From: Setophaga petechia | Lineage: Eukaryota > Chordata > Aves > Passeriformes > Parulidae | Length of the DNA: 64,000 nucleotides | Direction: 5' to 3' | NCBI GenBank assembly: GCA_024362935.1 | Contig: JANCRA010000061.1 | Coordinates: 124,001-188,000, forward strand | In this document: in pieces, positions 12,051-21,800 of the stretch | Layout of the letters: each line of letters starts with the position of its first letter | Numbering within the stretch: the first letter of the stretch is position 1 | Notes under the pieces: model-generated | Told to the model about the DNA's origin: nothing | Databases searched by the model: none | What the model saw: the letters and a program-made list of their open reading frames with translations, nothing else | Position numbers and translations under genes: made by a program

Positions 12051-13989
12051 CTTTGGACTTAGGAGTCTTCTCCTGCACCCTGTCAGACACTGGAAATCCA
12101 GAATGTGTTCGAATTCTATATTTTTGTTCTACTTCAGGGTTGAAGGTTGGAAGGGAGCTGACACTAGGAGGCAGGTTCAAAGATGAGCAGGATGTGGATG
12201 GCAGGTCCAAGGAAGAAGGAGAGTTGCTTCCAGCTGCTGGCTGGACATCACTGGGCTCTTGGTCAATCCTCTGCTTTTTGCTCATCACAGAATTCAGAAA
12301 GTCAGAAGCCAGAGGCCGTTTCTGCAAAGATGATCCCAATTAGTTTTGCTCCCATTCTGAAAAAGCAGCATTTCTGAACTGGCAATGGCTGGAAAAACAC
12401 CATTCTTACCTAAAAAGGCCTGCCATACAAGGAGCTGCTGCAGCTAAAATTGTTCTCTTTTCCATTCCTACTTTCTTACCTGAGGATTCAGCAAGTCCTT
12501 CTCCTGCTCTGTGGCTCACAGGCTTTGGGAGAAAGACACTCCCTTCAGCACCTCTGTCAAAGGCTTCCCCAAAATCGGGGAGCTCAGGTTGGTTTTATCT
12601 TGTTCCCTGTTTCTGCTTAGACACACCAGGAGCACACTCAGCTCTTGCTGTCACACACCCACACCATTCCCTAAAGCTGCCCCAAGAAGCCGCCGCTGCG
12701 GTGCCGATCACAGCGTGTGCAGAGCAGAGATGATAACAACAGAGAGAAGCCCCAGGCTGGCTGCAGGTCTCATTCCTGCAGTTCTCCAGAGGAAACCCTG
12801 GATCACAACCTCTTCCCTACCAAGCACACACTGCTCCCATCCATGCACATCAGCAGCTCAGAGCAGAAGTGCCAGGCATGGCTCTGTGCCAGCCTGCTGA
12901 CAGAAATCCTCTGGGCAAGGAGGCAGGACATAAGAGGATGCTGGGGCTTGCAGCGTTTCCTACCCTGGCTGGGAAAAGAGCTAGGGGAAAAGCAGAACTG
13001 CGTCCTCCCTCCTCTGTTTAAAGAGAATTCTTTAAGGTATGGAAAATAAACCTTTTAGGAAGTGTTCTTCAAGATTCTTTCAAAAGATTTGCCTTGCTGT
13101 CTTGTATTGGTAAGAAAACAGGCCATGTCTTGATTTTAAGCGTGACAAGTCCAAAGCATTCCCTGATGATTCAGAGTCCCCCTCTTCACACTTGGACCAA
13201 AAATGGGAGCCTAAATGCTGCTTAGGAGAGAAAAACAAGTTTCCTACAAATGCCTCATTCCAGGAATTTGTCCTTATTCTAGACTTCCCCAAGATATCTT
13301 TTCAAACAGTTGCACTGGCATGTCCACGCATATTTTAAGTACTAGAGCTGCCATATCATCAAGTACCCTGCACAGCCAGGAACCAAAAATATGTCCACAT
13401 CTTGTCCTTAGCAGAATTTCCTGTGCACCACGAGAAACAAATAATGTGTGCAAGCCTGTTGCAGGCTTTGACACTGCAACCATCTTGAAAAGTATCCAGG
13501 AATCCCATTAGAAGTGCATGCTCCAGGTTCATATGATATAAAGACAACACTACTGCGTCCTATCACAGCTTGGAACATCAAGAGCAAGTGGGATAAAACA
13601 TCAGACATGGTAGAGAATGTTTAAAGAATTCACCAAATACCTGAGCAGTTCTGGGTGGAGTATCCCTTTCAGAAGGTCCCAGAGATGGTGACGGGCTGGC
13701 GCTGGTGGCATTCTGAGATCCAGCTGGTTTCCTGTAAGCGTGGTCCAACATGTCAGGTTACAAAGGCAAAAATATCAACAGTCATGGCTCTGTCCTCATA
13801 GGGAAAGGAGACCTTCATTTCCCAGAGGGTTTTCTGAAATGTTTTTTGTCCTAACTGAACTTACTGAGAAAGGGTCACCTCCAATGTCTGTCTTTCCCTT
13901 TCACTGTAGCCAGGCCAACCTTCCTGAATGTCTTTAAAGAAATGTTCCTTCAGGCTGAAAGAATTCTCATTTACATCCACGTTGGCTAC
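12051..13989 (-). CDS. ELL2: ELL2-like elongation factor, copy II (partial, exons open)
   Basis: Three consecutive minus-strand exons are open and phase-consistent. 13865-13989 has VANVDVNENSFSLKEH and EGWPGYSERERQTL. 13641-13731 is Ser/Pro-rich, with LGPSERDTPPRTAQ. 12051-12321 begins KRPLASDFLNSVMSKKQRI, the basic ELL segment, and continues Ser-rich to TPKSK. All have AG acceptors and GT donors. The upstream exon with RPxRDRV is missing: the homologous sequence stops at 14449, where an alpharetrovirus-like fragment begins. Downstream the copy runs into the CR1 fragment and copy I, so the C-terminal occludin-like domain is absent unless it splices into copy I. Compared with the right-hand gene the shared exons differ by only a few codons. 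Whether it is transcribed is unknown. Confidence 0.75.
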
Positions 13990-14449
13990 CTAAGGACAGA
14001 CATTTCAAACATACATGCTCATTACACCTGAAGGCAGACTACAGATGAAAAACTGGTACTGCAAAGCTAAAGCAAAGCTGAAAAGAAAATCATGCAGCAG
14101 TTTTCCAGGACTTTTGTTCAGTGTGAACAAGAAAGCAGCTGACATGGAAGAGGCAACAAGATTAAACAGGTGTGGTCCATTTGGGCTTAAGAAATTTGGA
14201 TGTAAGTAAATGCCAAACTGCTGCAAGCATGAAAGAAATGGACACTATGTAAACCTCTCCCTGCACCAGGGATCCAGGTTTTTTGGTCTTTTACACAGCT
14301 TGGAGAGTCAAAGTACACTATGCCAGAACACCCAGTCTTCACCATCTGAAATACATGGAGAGGCCAGGTTTTCCTTTCTCTTTGCTTTTGAGTAAGACCT
14401 GAAGAACATCATCTCCATGGGCAAATCCATATTTTTCCACCCTCAGGAG
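12744..14449. repeat. Inverted-repeat unit C, left copy
   Basis: Matches 61637-64000 in reverse complement (coordinate sum about 76094, rising to 76744 beyond the solo LTR found only on the right). It covers ELL2-like exons 13865-13989 and 13641-13731 and the introns around them. The homology stops abruptly at 14449, at the junction with the alpharetrovirus-like fragment. Confidence 0.85.
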
Positions 14450-15478
14450 CACACTTTCACAACAATAAAATTACTGTGTTTGAGTATAGCAAGGCTTAAT
14501 GCAAGGAAAAAGGATGCTTTAAGCAAGTAATAAGCAAGTATACTATAGTAATGCTATGAAACACAGGGTAGTTAATAAACAACACGGCTACAAAGGTTTC
14601 TTTACAGTTGTACCGAGAGGGGGAATTGTGGGAATCCTTCAAATCAGAGGGTTTTGGGAAAGCTGCAAAAGGCAGACCTCAGAGACAGCAGAACTGCAAT
14701 TCGAGCTAAGCAGCAACCATAAGACTTGTCAGCCAAAAACTTATATAAGAAGTAGAAAAATAAGGACAAATAGAACAATGGTTTGTGTATATTACTGTAG
14801 AATCCGGGATGTTTGTATGTCTGAGATGTAACACACAACAGAACTGCCTTTGGTCATCACCAAACAGTTTCGTTTATTGCCTCCGGCTCCCTTTATAGCC
14901 CATTCAAAACTCCCAGGTTGAGACATCTCATTGCTCTATCTCTGTGCTCCCAGACTCTGAACCAATACAATGCCTGCATCTTAGGAGAGCTCCCTTTGCC
15001 TGGGAGCTTCTGTCAGTCAGTCCAGAGACCGCTCCGTGCAGCTGAGCTGGGCTGCTTTTTCTAACTTGATTAACACTGATGCACCAGTGTATTAACGCTT
15101 GCCTAGAATGACTCCCTAAGCTACAGAAAAGTATCTCTAGCAAGATAATAGGAACTTCTAAGCTTAATAATGAAGCTCTGTACATTGTGTTTTAAGGCTT
15201 ACAAGCAGCTATAGTATTTGAAATAAGCAAGCATTGTTTTAACAAATGGTACGTGTGCTTGTAGTGTTTGGATAGAACTACTGTCAATATGTTTTTGCTT
15301 TGTGTGATTGGTCAAAAGACTTTTAAAGTAAGTTGTACCATTAAGTCCATTGCCTGCTGCCAGGGACGTGAGCTGCCGGCATCTTCCCATTGTCATAATC
15401 ATGGAATGAGACTGATCCTGGAAAACCAACAGCTCGAGGCGCGTTCCTCACAGTCACGACCCGTTCGTGATTCGTACA
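14450..15478 (+). mobile_element. Alpharetrovirus-like 3' end with LTR, left part
   Basis: Collinear with 47250-47985: a short 3' untranslated piece, a purine run (GAGAGGGGGAA), then an LTR starting TGTGGGAATCC at 14627. The LTR is U3-rich, with a CCAAT-type ATTGGTC element near 15309. The copy is interrupted twice: by about 296 bp at 14791-15086, and by the complete young ERV at 15479-23512. The LTR resumes at 23513 (TAGAGCCCCGGGCAGCAATA). No upstream retroviral genes are left, so this is a truncated remnant. Confidence 0.75.
14791..15086 (-). mobile_element. Short LTR-like insertion inside the older LTR
   Basis: The paralogous LTR at 47590 lacks this segment. It is bounded by direct repeats GTGTAT (14785-14790 and 15087-15092). 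On the minus strand it starts TGGTGCATC and contains CTATAAAGG followed by AATAAA, the order of a promoter and poly(A) signal in a small solo LTR. The exact distal end is unclear: a CTACA end would leave five extra bases. Confidence 0.6.
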
Positions 15479-15982
15479 TGTTGCAGTGTTACGCAACTCT
15501 CTCTCCTGCCCCCTCCCCCTTTTTCCTCCCACCTAGCTGCCTATCAATCAAATCTACCTGAGACATCCCCTGTCATCTGATTGGCTTTTACCTGTCCTTC
15601 CCCACCCCTAATCCGAGGCTTGAAAAAGACAGAGACCATGTGGCTTCGCGCTCGGTTGCCCCTCGGTTTTCCACTAGAGAGGTTCTCCCCAGGGGGATCC
15701 TAGAACCACCACAGGGACCCCTTATGTATCTATTAAACCTGGACTAAACTTACAACAGAGCCTGCTTCTTCTCTTCACTGACGCTGTAAGCTTCCCTGCC
15801 AAAGGTAACTGAGTTCCTTTCCTGCTTGGACTCCCCAAGAGCTCGTGTGCTGCATTCCATAACTAGCCATAGGCTCCTCTGTGGGAAATAACTACAGCTG
15901 TAGCCTTCGGCCCGGGAGCGAGAGCCAGGGGAGCCAGCAGGACACACCCGGATACCACCAAAAGGGATTTATAAAAACTATA
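15479..15982 (+). repeat. 5' LTR of the young ERV
   Basis: Starts TGTTGCAGTG and ends AAACTATA, so the termini are TG...TA instead of the usual TG...CA. It contains a CCAAT-like GATTGGC (15577-15583). Candidate poly(A) signals are variant (TATTAAA near 15730). Identical by eye to 23009-23512. Confidence 0.93.
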
Positions 15983-15984
15983 TC

Positions 15985-16002
15985 TGGCGCCCATACGTGT
16001 TG
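15985..16002 (+). promoter_or_regulatory. Primer binding site, lysine-tRNA-like
   Basis: TGGCGCCCATACGTGTTG begins two bases after the LTR end. TGGCGCCC is the complement of a lysine tRNA 3' end. The following ATACGTG fits the Lys(1,2)-type site if one T is extra. Lysine primers are typical of betaretrovirus-related elements. Confidence 0.7.
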
Positions 16003-16286
16003 CTGCTCGAATCTGCAGCCCCAAAACGCATCCCAGGAACCTCGGGGAAGCTTTACAGCAGCTCTGCTTCGGCTGGAAAGGGCCCTGATCTCACGGCCCT
16101 CCAGAGAGACTTGGGATTTAACCCGCAAAAAGCCTCGACGACAGCACTGCGCTTCTGGAAAATACAGTTCCTTTCTAGGATCTAATTTTTCCAGGGGAAA
16201 ATAGGGTAGCTTTCTACTGCCCAAGAAAGTCCTATTTCAGTGAAGACACAAGCCTGCCTGACCAACATTGCAACAGCTTCGATTCC

Positions 16287-16772
16287 GTGAGTATTCCTTC
16301 TCCTTTCGGGGGTAGAATCTCAAAATTCGTCTCTGCTGTGAGACAAATTCCTTTTTGCTCTTTGCATTTTAGGCTGCGCAGCCCCTGCGAAAAGAAAGGT
16401 GTTTTCTCTGTAAGCTTAATCTTGTAGCGTGTGTTATAACTGTTTTTAAAATTCGCGCGGCTCAGCGTGGCCGGCCCCAGTTTCGGCTCTCCACGTGGCC
16501 GGGGGGAGGGGTGAATTCCTTGTCTCTGTCTCCACGTGCTGCCGGGGGGCTGCTTCAGCTTTGTCTCTCCACGTGGTCCTGGGGGGAGGGGGGATCTCCC
16601 TTGCCCCGTCTCTCCTGGTGACCAGGGCGGGTCCCGATTCTCGGCTACTGCCGCTGCAGTTTTAAAAGTGCTTCATACAGTTACATTGTTAAAGCTTTCG
16701 TCTGTTTTCGCCTTTTAATCGTAGGTTTTTTTCTCTTTTGAGATCAGTAGCTGATTTTTGCTTTGTTTTCAG
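16287..16772 (+). other. Possible leader intron upstream of gag
   Basis: A consensus donor GTGAGT at 16287-16292 and a strong acceptor TTTTGCTTTGTTTTCAG ending at 16772 bracket the GC-rich leader and end 37 nt before the gag ATG. Between them, at 16485-16625, three related segments each contain TCTCCACGTG followed by a G-rich run. Splicing here is predicted from motifs only. Confidence 0.4.
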
Positions 16773-16809
16773 TCGGCAGGACTTGGTTCTGTGCGATTTA
16801 CATCTAAAT

Positions 16810-18813
16810 ATGGGCTCAAAATTAAGCACAGAACAAAAAGGAGTGTATTATCATAATATTTCAATTTTAGCTAATGCAAATGTGAAATTCTCTAAAGGAA
16901 AATTGAAAAAGTTTATAAGGTGGCTTTTTCTGCACTTCCCACAAACTTCTCCTGAAGAAGTCCAAAATCTTTTATTCTGGGATAAAGTTGGAAATAAATT
17001 GATATCTTTAGGACAGTCTGGAGATACATCATCAGCTAAATTTGTATTCTGGAGCTTACAAATTCGGACTGCTTTACTTAAACAAAAGGAATTGGAGAAA
17101 AAGCCAAACTCTAAGCCGTGTACCTCTGCTCTCCCTGTGTCCCCCTCTTCTTCTCCCAAACCCCCTACCCCAAAACTTGGTATTTTAAGGGAAGCAAATC
17201 CTCCTAATGATCTGGGAAGTCGACTCCCAGAGCAAATTAAAATACCTGAAATCCCTGTTCCACAAAGCCCTGGCCAGGCCTTGTGGAAAACTCCCCAAAA
17301 CCCTGCTTCCCCTGCTCTGAAACCCAGGGCACATGTTGTATTCTCAGAGAGCAGTGATCTCCAAAATAGCTCCCAGTACCCAGGAGCTACCCAAGATGGA
17401 GGAGACCACGTGGAATCTTCCAAAACCTGTATACCTTCTTCCCAAGAACCCCTTGAACAGCCAAGGGACCCTCCCCCTCCCTTTCCTGCTGTACCCTCAG
17501 CCCCGCCCCTCTACTCCTCCCAGGGGGCGTCTGCCGAAGTGACGTCACCTGGTGTCCCCACCCCCCGTTCCCACAGTATCCCCGCCCCTTTTTCCCACGG
17601 TGTCCCCGCCCCCTGCCAGACCCGTGTCCCCGCCCCTTTTTTCCACGGTAACCCCGCCCCCTGCCTTTCCCCTGACCCCGCCCCCTGCTCCCATTGCGTC
17701 GCCGCTCCCTGCCCGGGTTCCCACGGTGCGGGCACACCCACTGCCTGTCCCCAAACCTGCTCTTATCCCAATGCTTCCAATTCAAGGGATACAGAGCAAG
17801 ACCCTGCATACCCTATCCAGAGTACCATTTACTCATTTGCCCCTGTTACATATCAGCCTGCAGCGCAAGGGGGAGCACCCCAAAATGCTAATTGGAACTC
17901 CTTTGGTCGTCAATTAATTAAAGAGATCTGTAAATCCCACAAAGAGTATGGCCCATACAGTCCATACTTCCGTGGTCTTTTAAATTCTGAATTAAGCAGA
18001 AATGTAGTGGTCCCGCATGACTTAAAACAGCTTTTCTCATGCCTTATGACCTCTACAGAATTTAAATTATGGGAAATATCATGGAAACAACTGTTAAAAG
18101 AAGCTCTCCCAAGCTTGCAGGCTGATCCAAACACAGCAAAAGATGCTAATGGTATACCAATTACCATTGAACATCTCTCCGGTGAAGGGCAGTGGTCCAC
18201 CGCCTCAATTCAAGCAACTGCTATACCTGAAGCAGTACTCGAAAGGGTAAAAGAAGCAGCTGAAAAGGCCTTCTTTTCCCTTCAACCTGAAGGGCCCTTC
18301 GAGCCTTACAGTAATATCAAACAGTTAGCATCAGAGCCTTTTCTGAAATTCGTAGAAAGGTTAACTAGAGCTATTGAAATCCAAGTTAAAAAAGAGAATG
18401 CAAGGGAAGAGGTTTTAGAAGAAATGGCATTTGCAAATGCAAATGAACAGTGTCGAGCAGCAATATTAAGCCTCCCTCTAGAACCTCCCCCTACACTAAA
18501 AGATATGCTTCTAGTTTGTAACAGGAAAGTGCCTCTGATGAGTGTTACTGAAGACACCAGATCAAAGCCGCAGCAAAGACCACCTCAGCGTGTCGCCGTT
18601 GCCACCGCTGTGCCCACTCCCCCAGCACAGCAACACCCTGGGCAGCAGCGACGACCAGCTGCAGTTGTACCCACTAAGCCATGCCCGCTTTGCAGTAACC
18701 TTGGGCACTGGAGTAGCCAGTGCCCCCTGAAAAAGCAATTTGACGAATTTAGAAATAACATGGGAGGGAAATTACAAACACTCCCAGAAAGTCAACAACA
18801 ACAAAAAAACTGA
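16810..18813 (+). CDS. gag: ERV Gag polyprotein (667 aa, intact)
   Basis: Structural polyprotein that assembles the particle. The ATG at 16810 is chosen because it gives MGSKLS, a myristoylation signal (Gly2); the frame stays open upstream but has no better ATG. Residues 1 to about 110 are matrix-like. A long proline-rich linker holds overlapping late-domain motifs, PSAP (229-232) and PPLY (232-235), followed by a run of PAP-containing repeats (about residues 245-300). The capsid follows, with a major homology region around 503-523 (SEPFLKFVERL). One CCHC zinc knuckle is at about 625-638 (CPLCSNLGHWSSQC); many betaretroviral Gags have two. The frame ends at TGA 18811-18813, immediately after a slippery A AAA AAC. 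No stops or frameshifts. Confidence 0.92.
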   Translation: MGSKLSTEQKGVYYHNISILANANVKFSKGKLKKFIRWLFLHFPQTSPEEVQNLLFWDKVGNKLISLGQSGDTSSAKFVFWSLQIRTALLKQKELEKKPNSKPCTSALPVSPSSSPKPPTPKLGILREANPPNDLGSRLPEQIKIPEIPVPQSPGQALWKTPQNPASPALKPRAHVVFSESSDLQNSSQYPGATQDGGDHVESSKTCIPSSQEPLEQPRDPPPPFPAVPSAPPLYSSQGASAEVTSPGVPTPRSHSIPAPFSHGVPAPCQTRVPAPFFHGNPAPCLSPDPAPCSHCVAAPCPGSHGAGTPTACPQTCSYPNASNSRDTEQDPAYPIQSTIYSFAPVTYQPAAQGGAPQNANWNSFGRQLIKEICKSHKEYGPYSPYFRGLLNSELSRNVVVPHDLKQLFSCLMTSTEFKLWEISWKQLLKEALPSLQADPNTAKDANGIPITIEHLSGEGQWSTASIQATAIPEAVLERVKEAAEKAFFSLQPEGPFEPYSNIKQLASEPFLKFVERLTRAIEIQVKKENAREEVLEEMAFANANEQCRAAILSLPLEPPPTLKDMLLVCNRKVPLMSVTEDTRSKPQQRPPQRVAVATAVPTPPAQQHPGQQRRPAAVVPTKPCPLCSNLGHWSSQCPLKKQFDEFRNNMGGKLQTLPESQQQQKN

Positions 18814-21800
18814 AATGTAAGCGCCAGCCTGCTCAGCGCGCAGACACAAAAAGAGCAGGCCAAGGGAATGTAAAAACCAAATCTAACCAAGCGCGCGGTA
18901 ATGTTACTGTTTCTAAAAGTGAAGCAGATGCTTCAAAGATCACATCTGCTCATCCAGTGTTAAATGTTAAACAAAATAGCCTTTGTTATAATTCAGGTGA
19001 TCCAGTGTTAACCACATATTCTGTCAATGAGCCTTACAGGTTGCAGCTGACAGAATCACTCCAGCTGAAAGATACTGACTGGCATTTTGTCTCTGTCAAT
19101 CCGGAACAGAACGGTACTTGGCATCGAATTCACTGTAAGTACATCATCGTTGGGGACACCAAACACACACCACATGAGATTGAAATTGCTCCAGGAATGA
19201 CAACGTCAGATCCTGAGCAATTCGTTCTCGGGCTGCATTGTATTCACCCACCTTTGTTTCTTCCCAAAGGTCAAATTGTTGCACAAGCTATCCCTGTGCC
19301 ATTTTTACCTGAAACCACCAAAAAACAAGGGCCCACAGTCGCCCGAGTCCAAGCTATTGGAACTCACAAACCTAAATTATGGTGCAATGTCAGTGGAGGT
19401 GATGAGTCCAAACGCATTGAGATGCTTGTAGACACAGGTGCAGACTGCACAGTGATCCCAGTACGGGACTGGCCAGCACATTGGCCTTTACAAGACATTA
19501 CTGGTCATATTCAAGGTGTGGGAGGCATCCAATTGGCAAAACAATCCAGAAATATTGTCCAAATTGAAGGACCAAACGGACAAATGGCAAATATCCGTCC
19601 ATTTGTGTTAGATTATTCAGAACCTTTGTTAGGGAGAGATTTGATGGCTCAGTGGGGTGTCACAATTAATATTCCAGACTCCCCACAGGATTTTTGTACA
19701 GCGGCCATTGAACAACAGCGCCTCACCCAAAAACTGAAGTGGAAAACAGACAACCCAGTTCAGGTGAGACAATGGCCGCTCAGTAAACAAAAAATAAAGG
19801 CGCTTGAGGAGCTAGTGGAAGAGCAATTGAAAAAGGGCCACATTGTGGAGACCATGTCCCCGTGGAATTCTCCAGTGTTTGTCATTCAAAAGGCTGACAA
19901 AAAGAGATGGCGGCTCCTCCACGACCTCCGACAAATTAATAATGTTATTGAAGATATGGGCTCTCCCCAACCTGGTATGCCATCCCCAACAATGCTTCCC
20001 CAGGACTGGAAATTAGCTGTTATTGATATTAAAGATTGTTTTTTCCATATCCCCCTGCACCCTGACGATGCACCGCGTTTCGCATTCTCGGTCCCAACCA
20101 TCAACATGGAAGCCCCTATGAAAAGGTACCATTGGACAGTTCTTCCTCAGGGTCTGAAAGTCTCCCCAGCTATCTGCCAGTGGTATGTCTCTTCCCTGCT
20201 TTCCCCAGTCCGTGCAGCTGCAGAAAAGGCCATCATCTATCATTATATGGATGATATCCTTGTGTGTGCCCCCAATGATGATCTACTCACACATGTCCTT
20301 GACCTAACAATCGATGCATTGATTGTTGCAGGATTCGAGCTCCAGGAAAAGAAAATTCAAAAGATGCCACCTTGGAAATATTTGGGCCTAGAAATTGGAA
20401 ACAGGACAATTGTTCCTCAAAAACTAGAAATCAATCCAAACATCAAGACCCTTGCGGATGTCCACAAGCTGTGTGGGTCCTTGAATTGGGTAAGACCATG
20501 GCTTGGTCTAACTAATGAAGACATTGCCCCTCTTTTCAATTTATTGAAAGGGGGAGAGGACCCAGGTGCTCCTAGGTCCATTACCCCAGAAGCACGGAAA
20601 GCTCTAGAAAAGGTTCAAATTGCAATGTCCACAAGACAGGCTCACCGATGCCGGCCTGACCTGCCATTCAAACTTATCATCTTAGGTAAGTTGCCACATC
20701 TCCATGGAATCATTTTCCAGTGGGAGGAAAAACATACACCTAAGGCAAAGGGCACACCTAAAAAGAGCCAAGACAAGAGGGACCCTCTCTTGATCATAGA
20801 ATGGGTTTTCCTCAGTCACAAACGGCCCAAGAGAATGACAAAGCCTCAGGAGCTGGTAGCAGAACTGATCCGGAAAGCAAGGACCCGGATCAGGGAGCTA
20901 GCAGGATGTGACTTTAAGTGCATTCACATTCCAACTGAATTAAAATCAGGTCAAAATTCTATGCAAATATTAGAACAATTGCTTCGAGAAAATGAAGTAT
21001 TGCAGTTTGCTCTGGATTCCTACTCAGGACAAATTTCTGTCCACCGGCCTGCCCACAAAATGTTTGAACAGGAGGTTCAATTTATTCTGAAATTGAGAAG
21101 CGCTCTGAGTAAGAGACCTTTAAAAAAAGCTCTAACTGTCTTTACAGATGCATCAGGGAGGTCCCACAAGTCTGTTATGACTTGGAAGGATCCTCAAACC
21201 CAGCAGTGGGAGACAGACATTGCTGAGGTGGAAGGTTCACCTCAGGTTGCTGAATTAGCTGCTGTTGTTAGGGCTTTTGAAAGATTCTCAGAACCATTTA
21301 ATCTTATTACAGATTCTGCATATGTGGCAGGAGTAGTATCCAGAGCAGACCAAGCAACACTGCAGGAAGTGTCTAACATCACACTGTTTGAATTGCTCTC
21401 AAAACTTGTAAAGTTAGTCACTCGCCGGGAGCAACTATTTTATGTGATGCACGTCAGGTCACACACCGACTTGCCAGGGTTCATCGCTGAGGGTAACAGA
21501 AGGGCAGATGCTCTTGCTGCACCTGCAGTGATGGCCACTCTTCCTAATGTCTTTGAACAGGCAAAAATCAGCCACCAGCTCTTCCACCAAAATGCACCTG
21601 GCCTAGTTCGTTTGTTTAACATCACTCGAGAACAGGCCAAGGCGATTGTGGACACATGCCCAAATTGCCAACAACATGCACTCCCTGCACTGACTGCAGG
21701 AGCAAACCCTAGGGGGTTAAACAGTTGTGAACTGTGGCAAACAGATGTCACACATGTACAATCGTTTGGACGGCAGAAATATGTTCATGTTAGTGTAGAT

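Noticed and set aside
15750..15947. Antisense 65-codon frame found twice (also 23280-23477)
   Set aside because: It lies wholly in the LTR and is repeated only because the LTRs are identical.
17552..17917. 121-codon open frame overlapping gag in another frame
   Set aside because: It follows from the GC-rich tandem repeat; no start context, domain or splice signal supports it.
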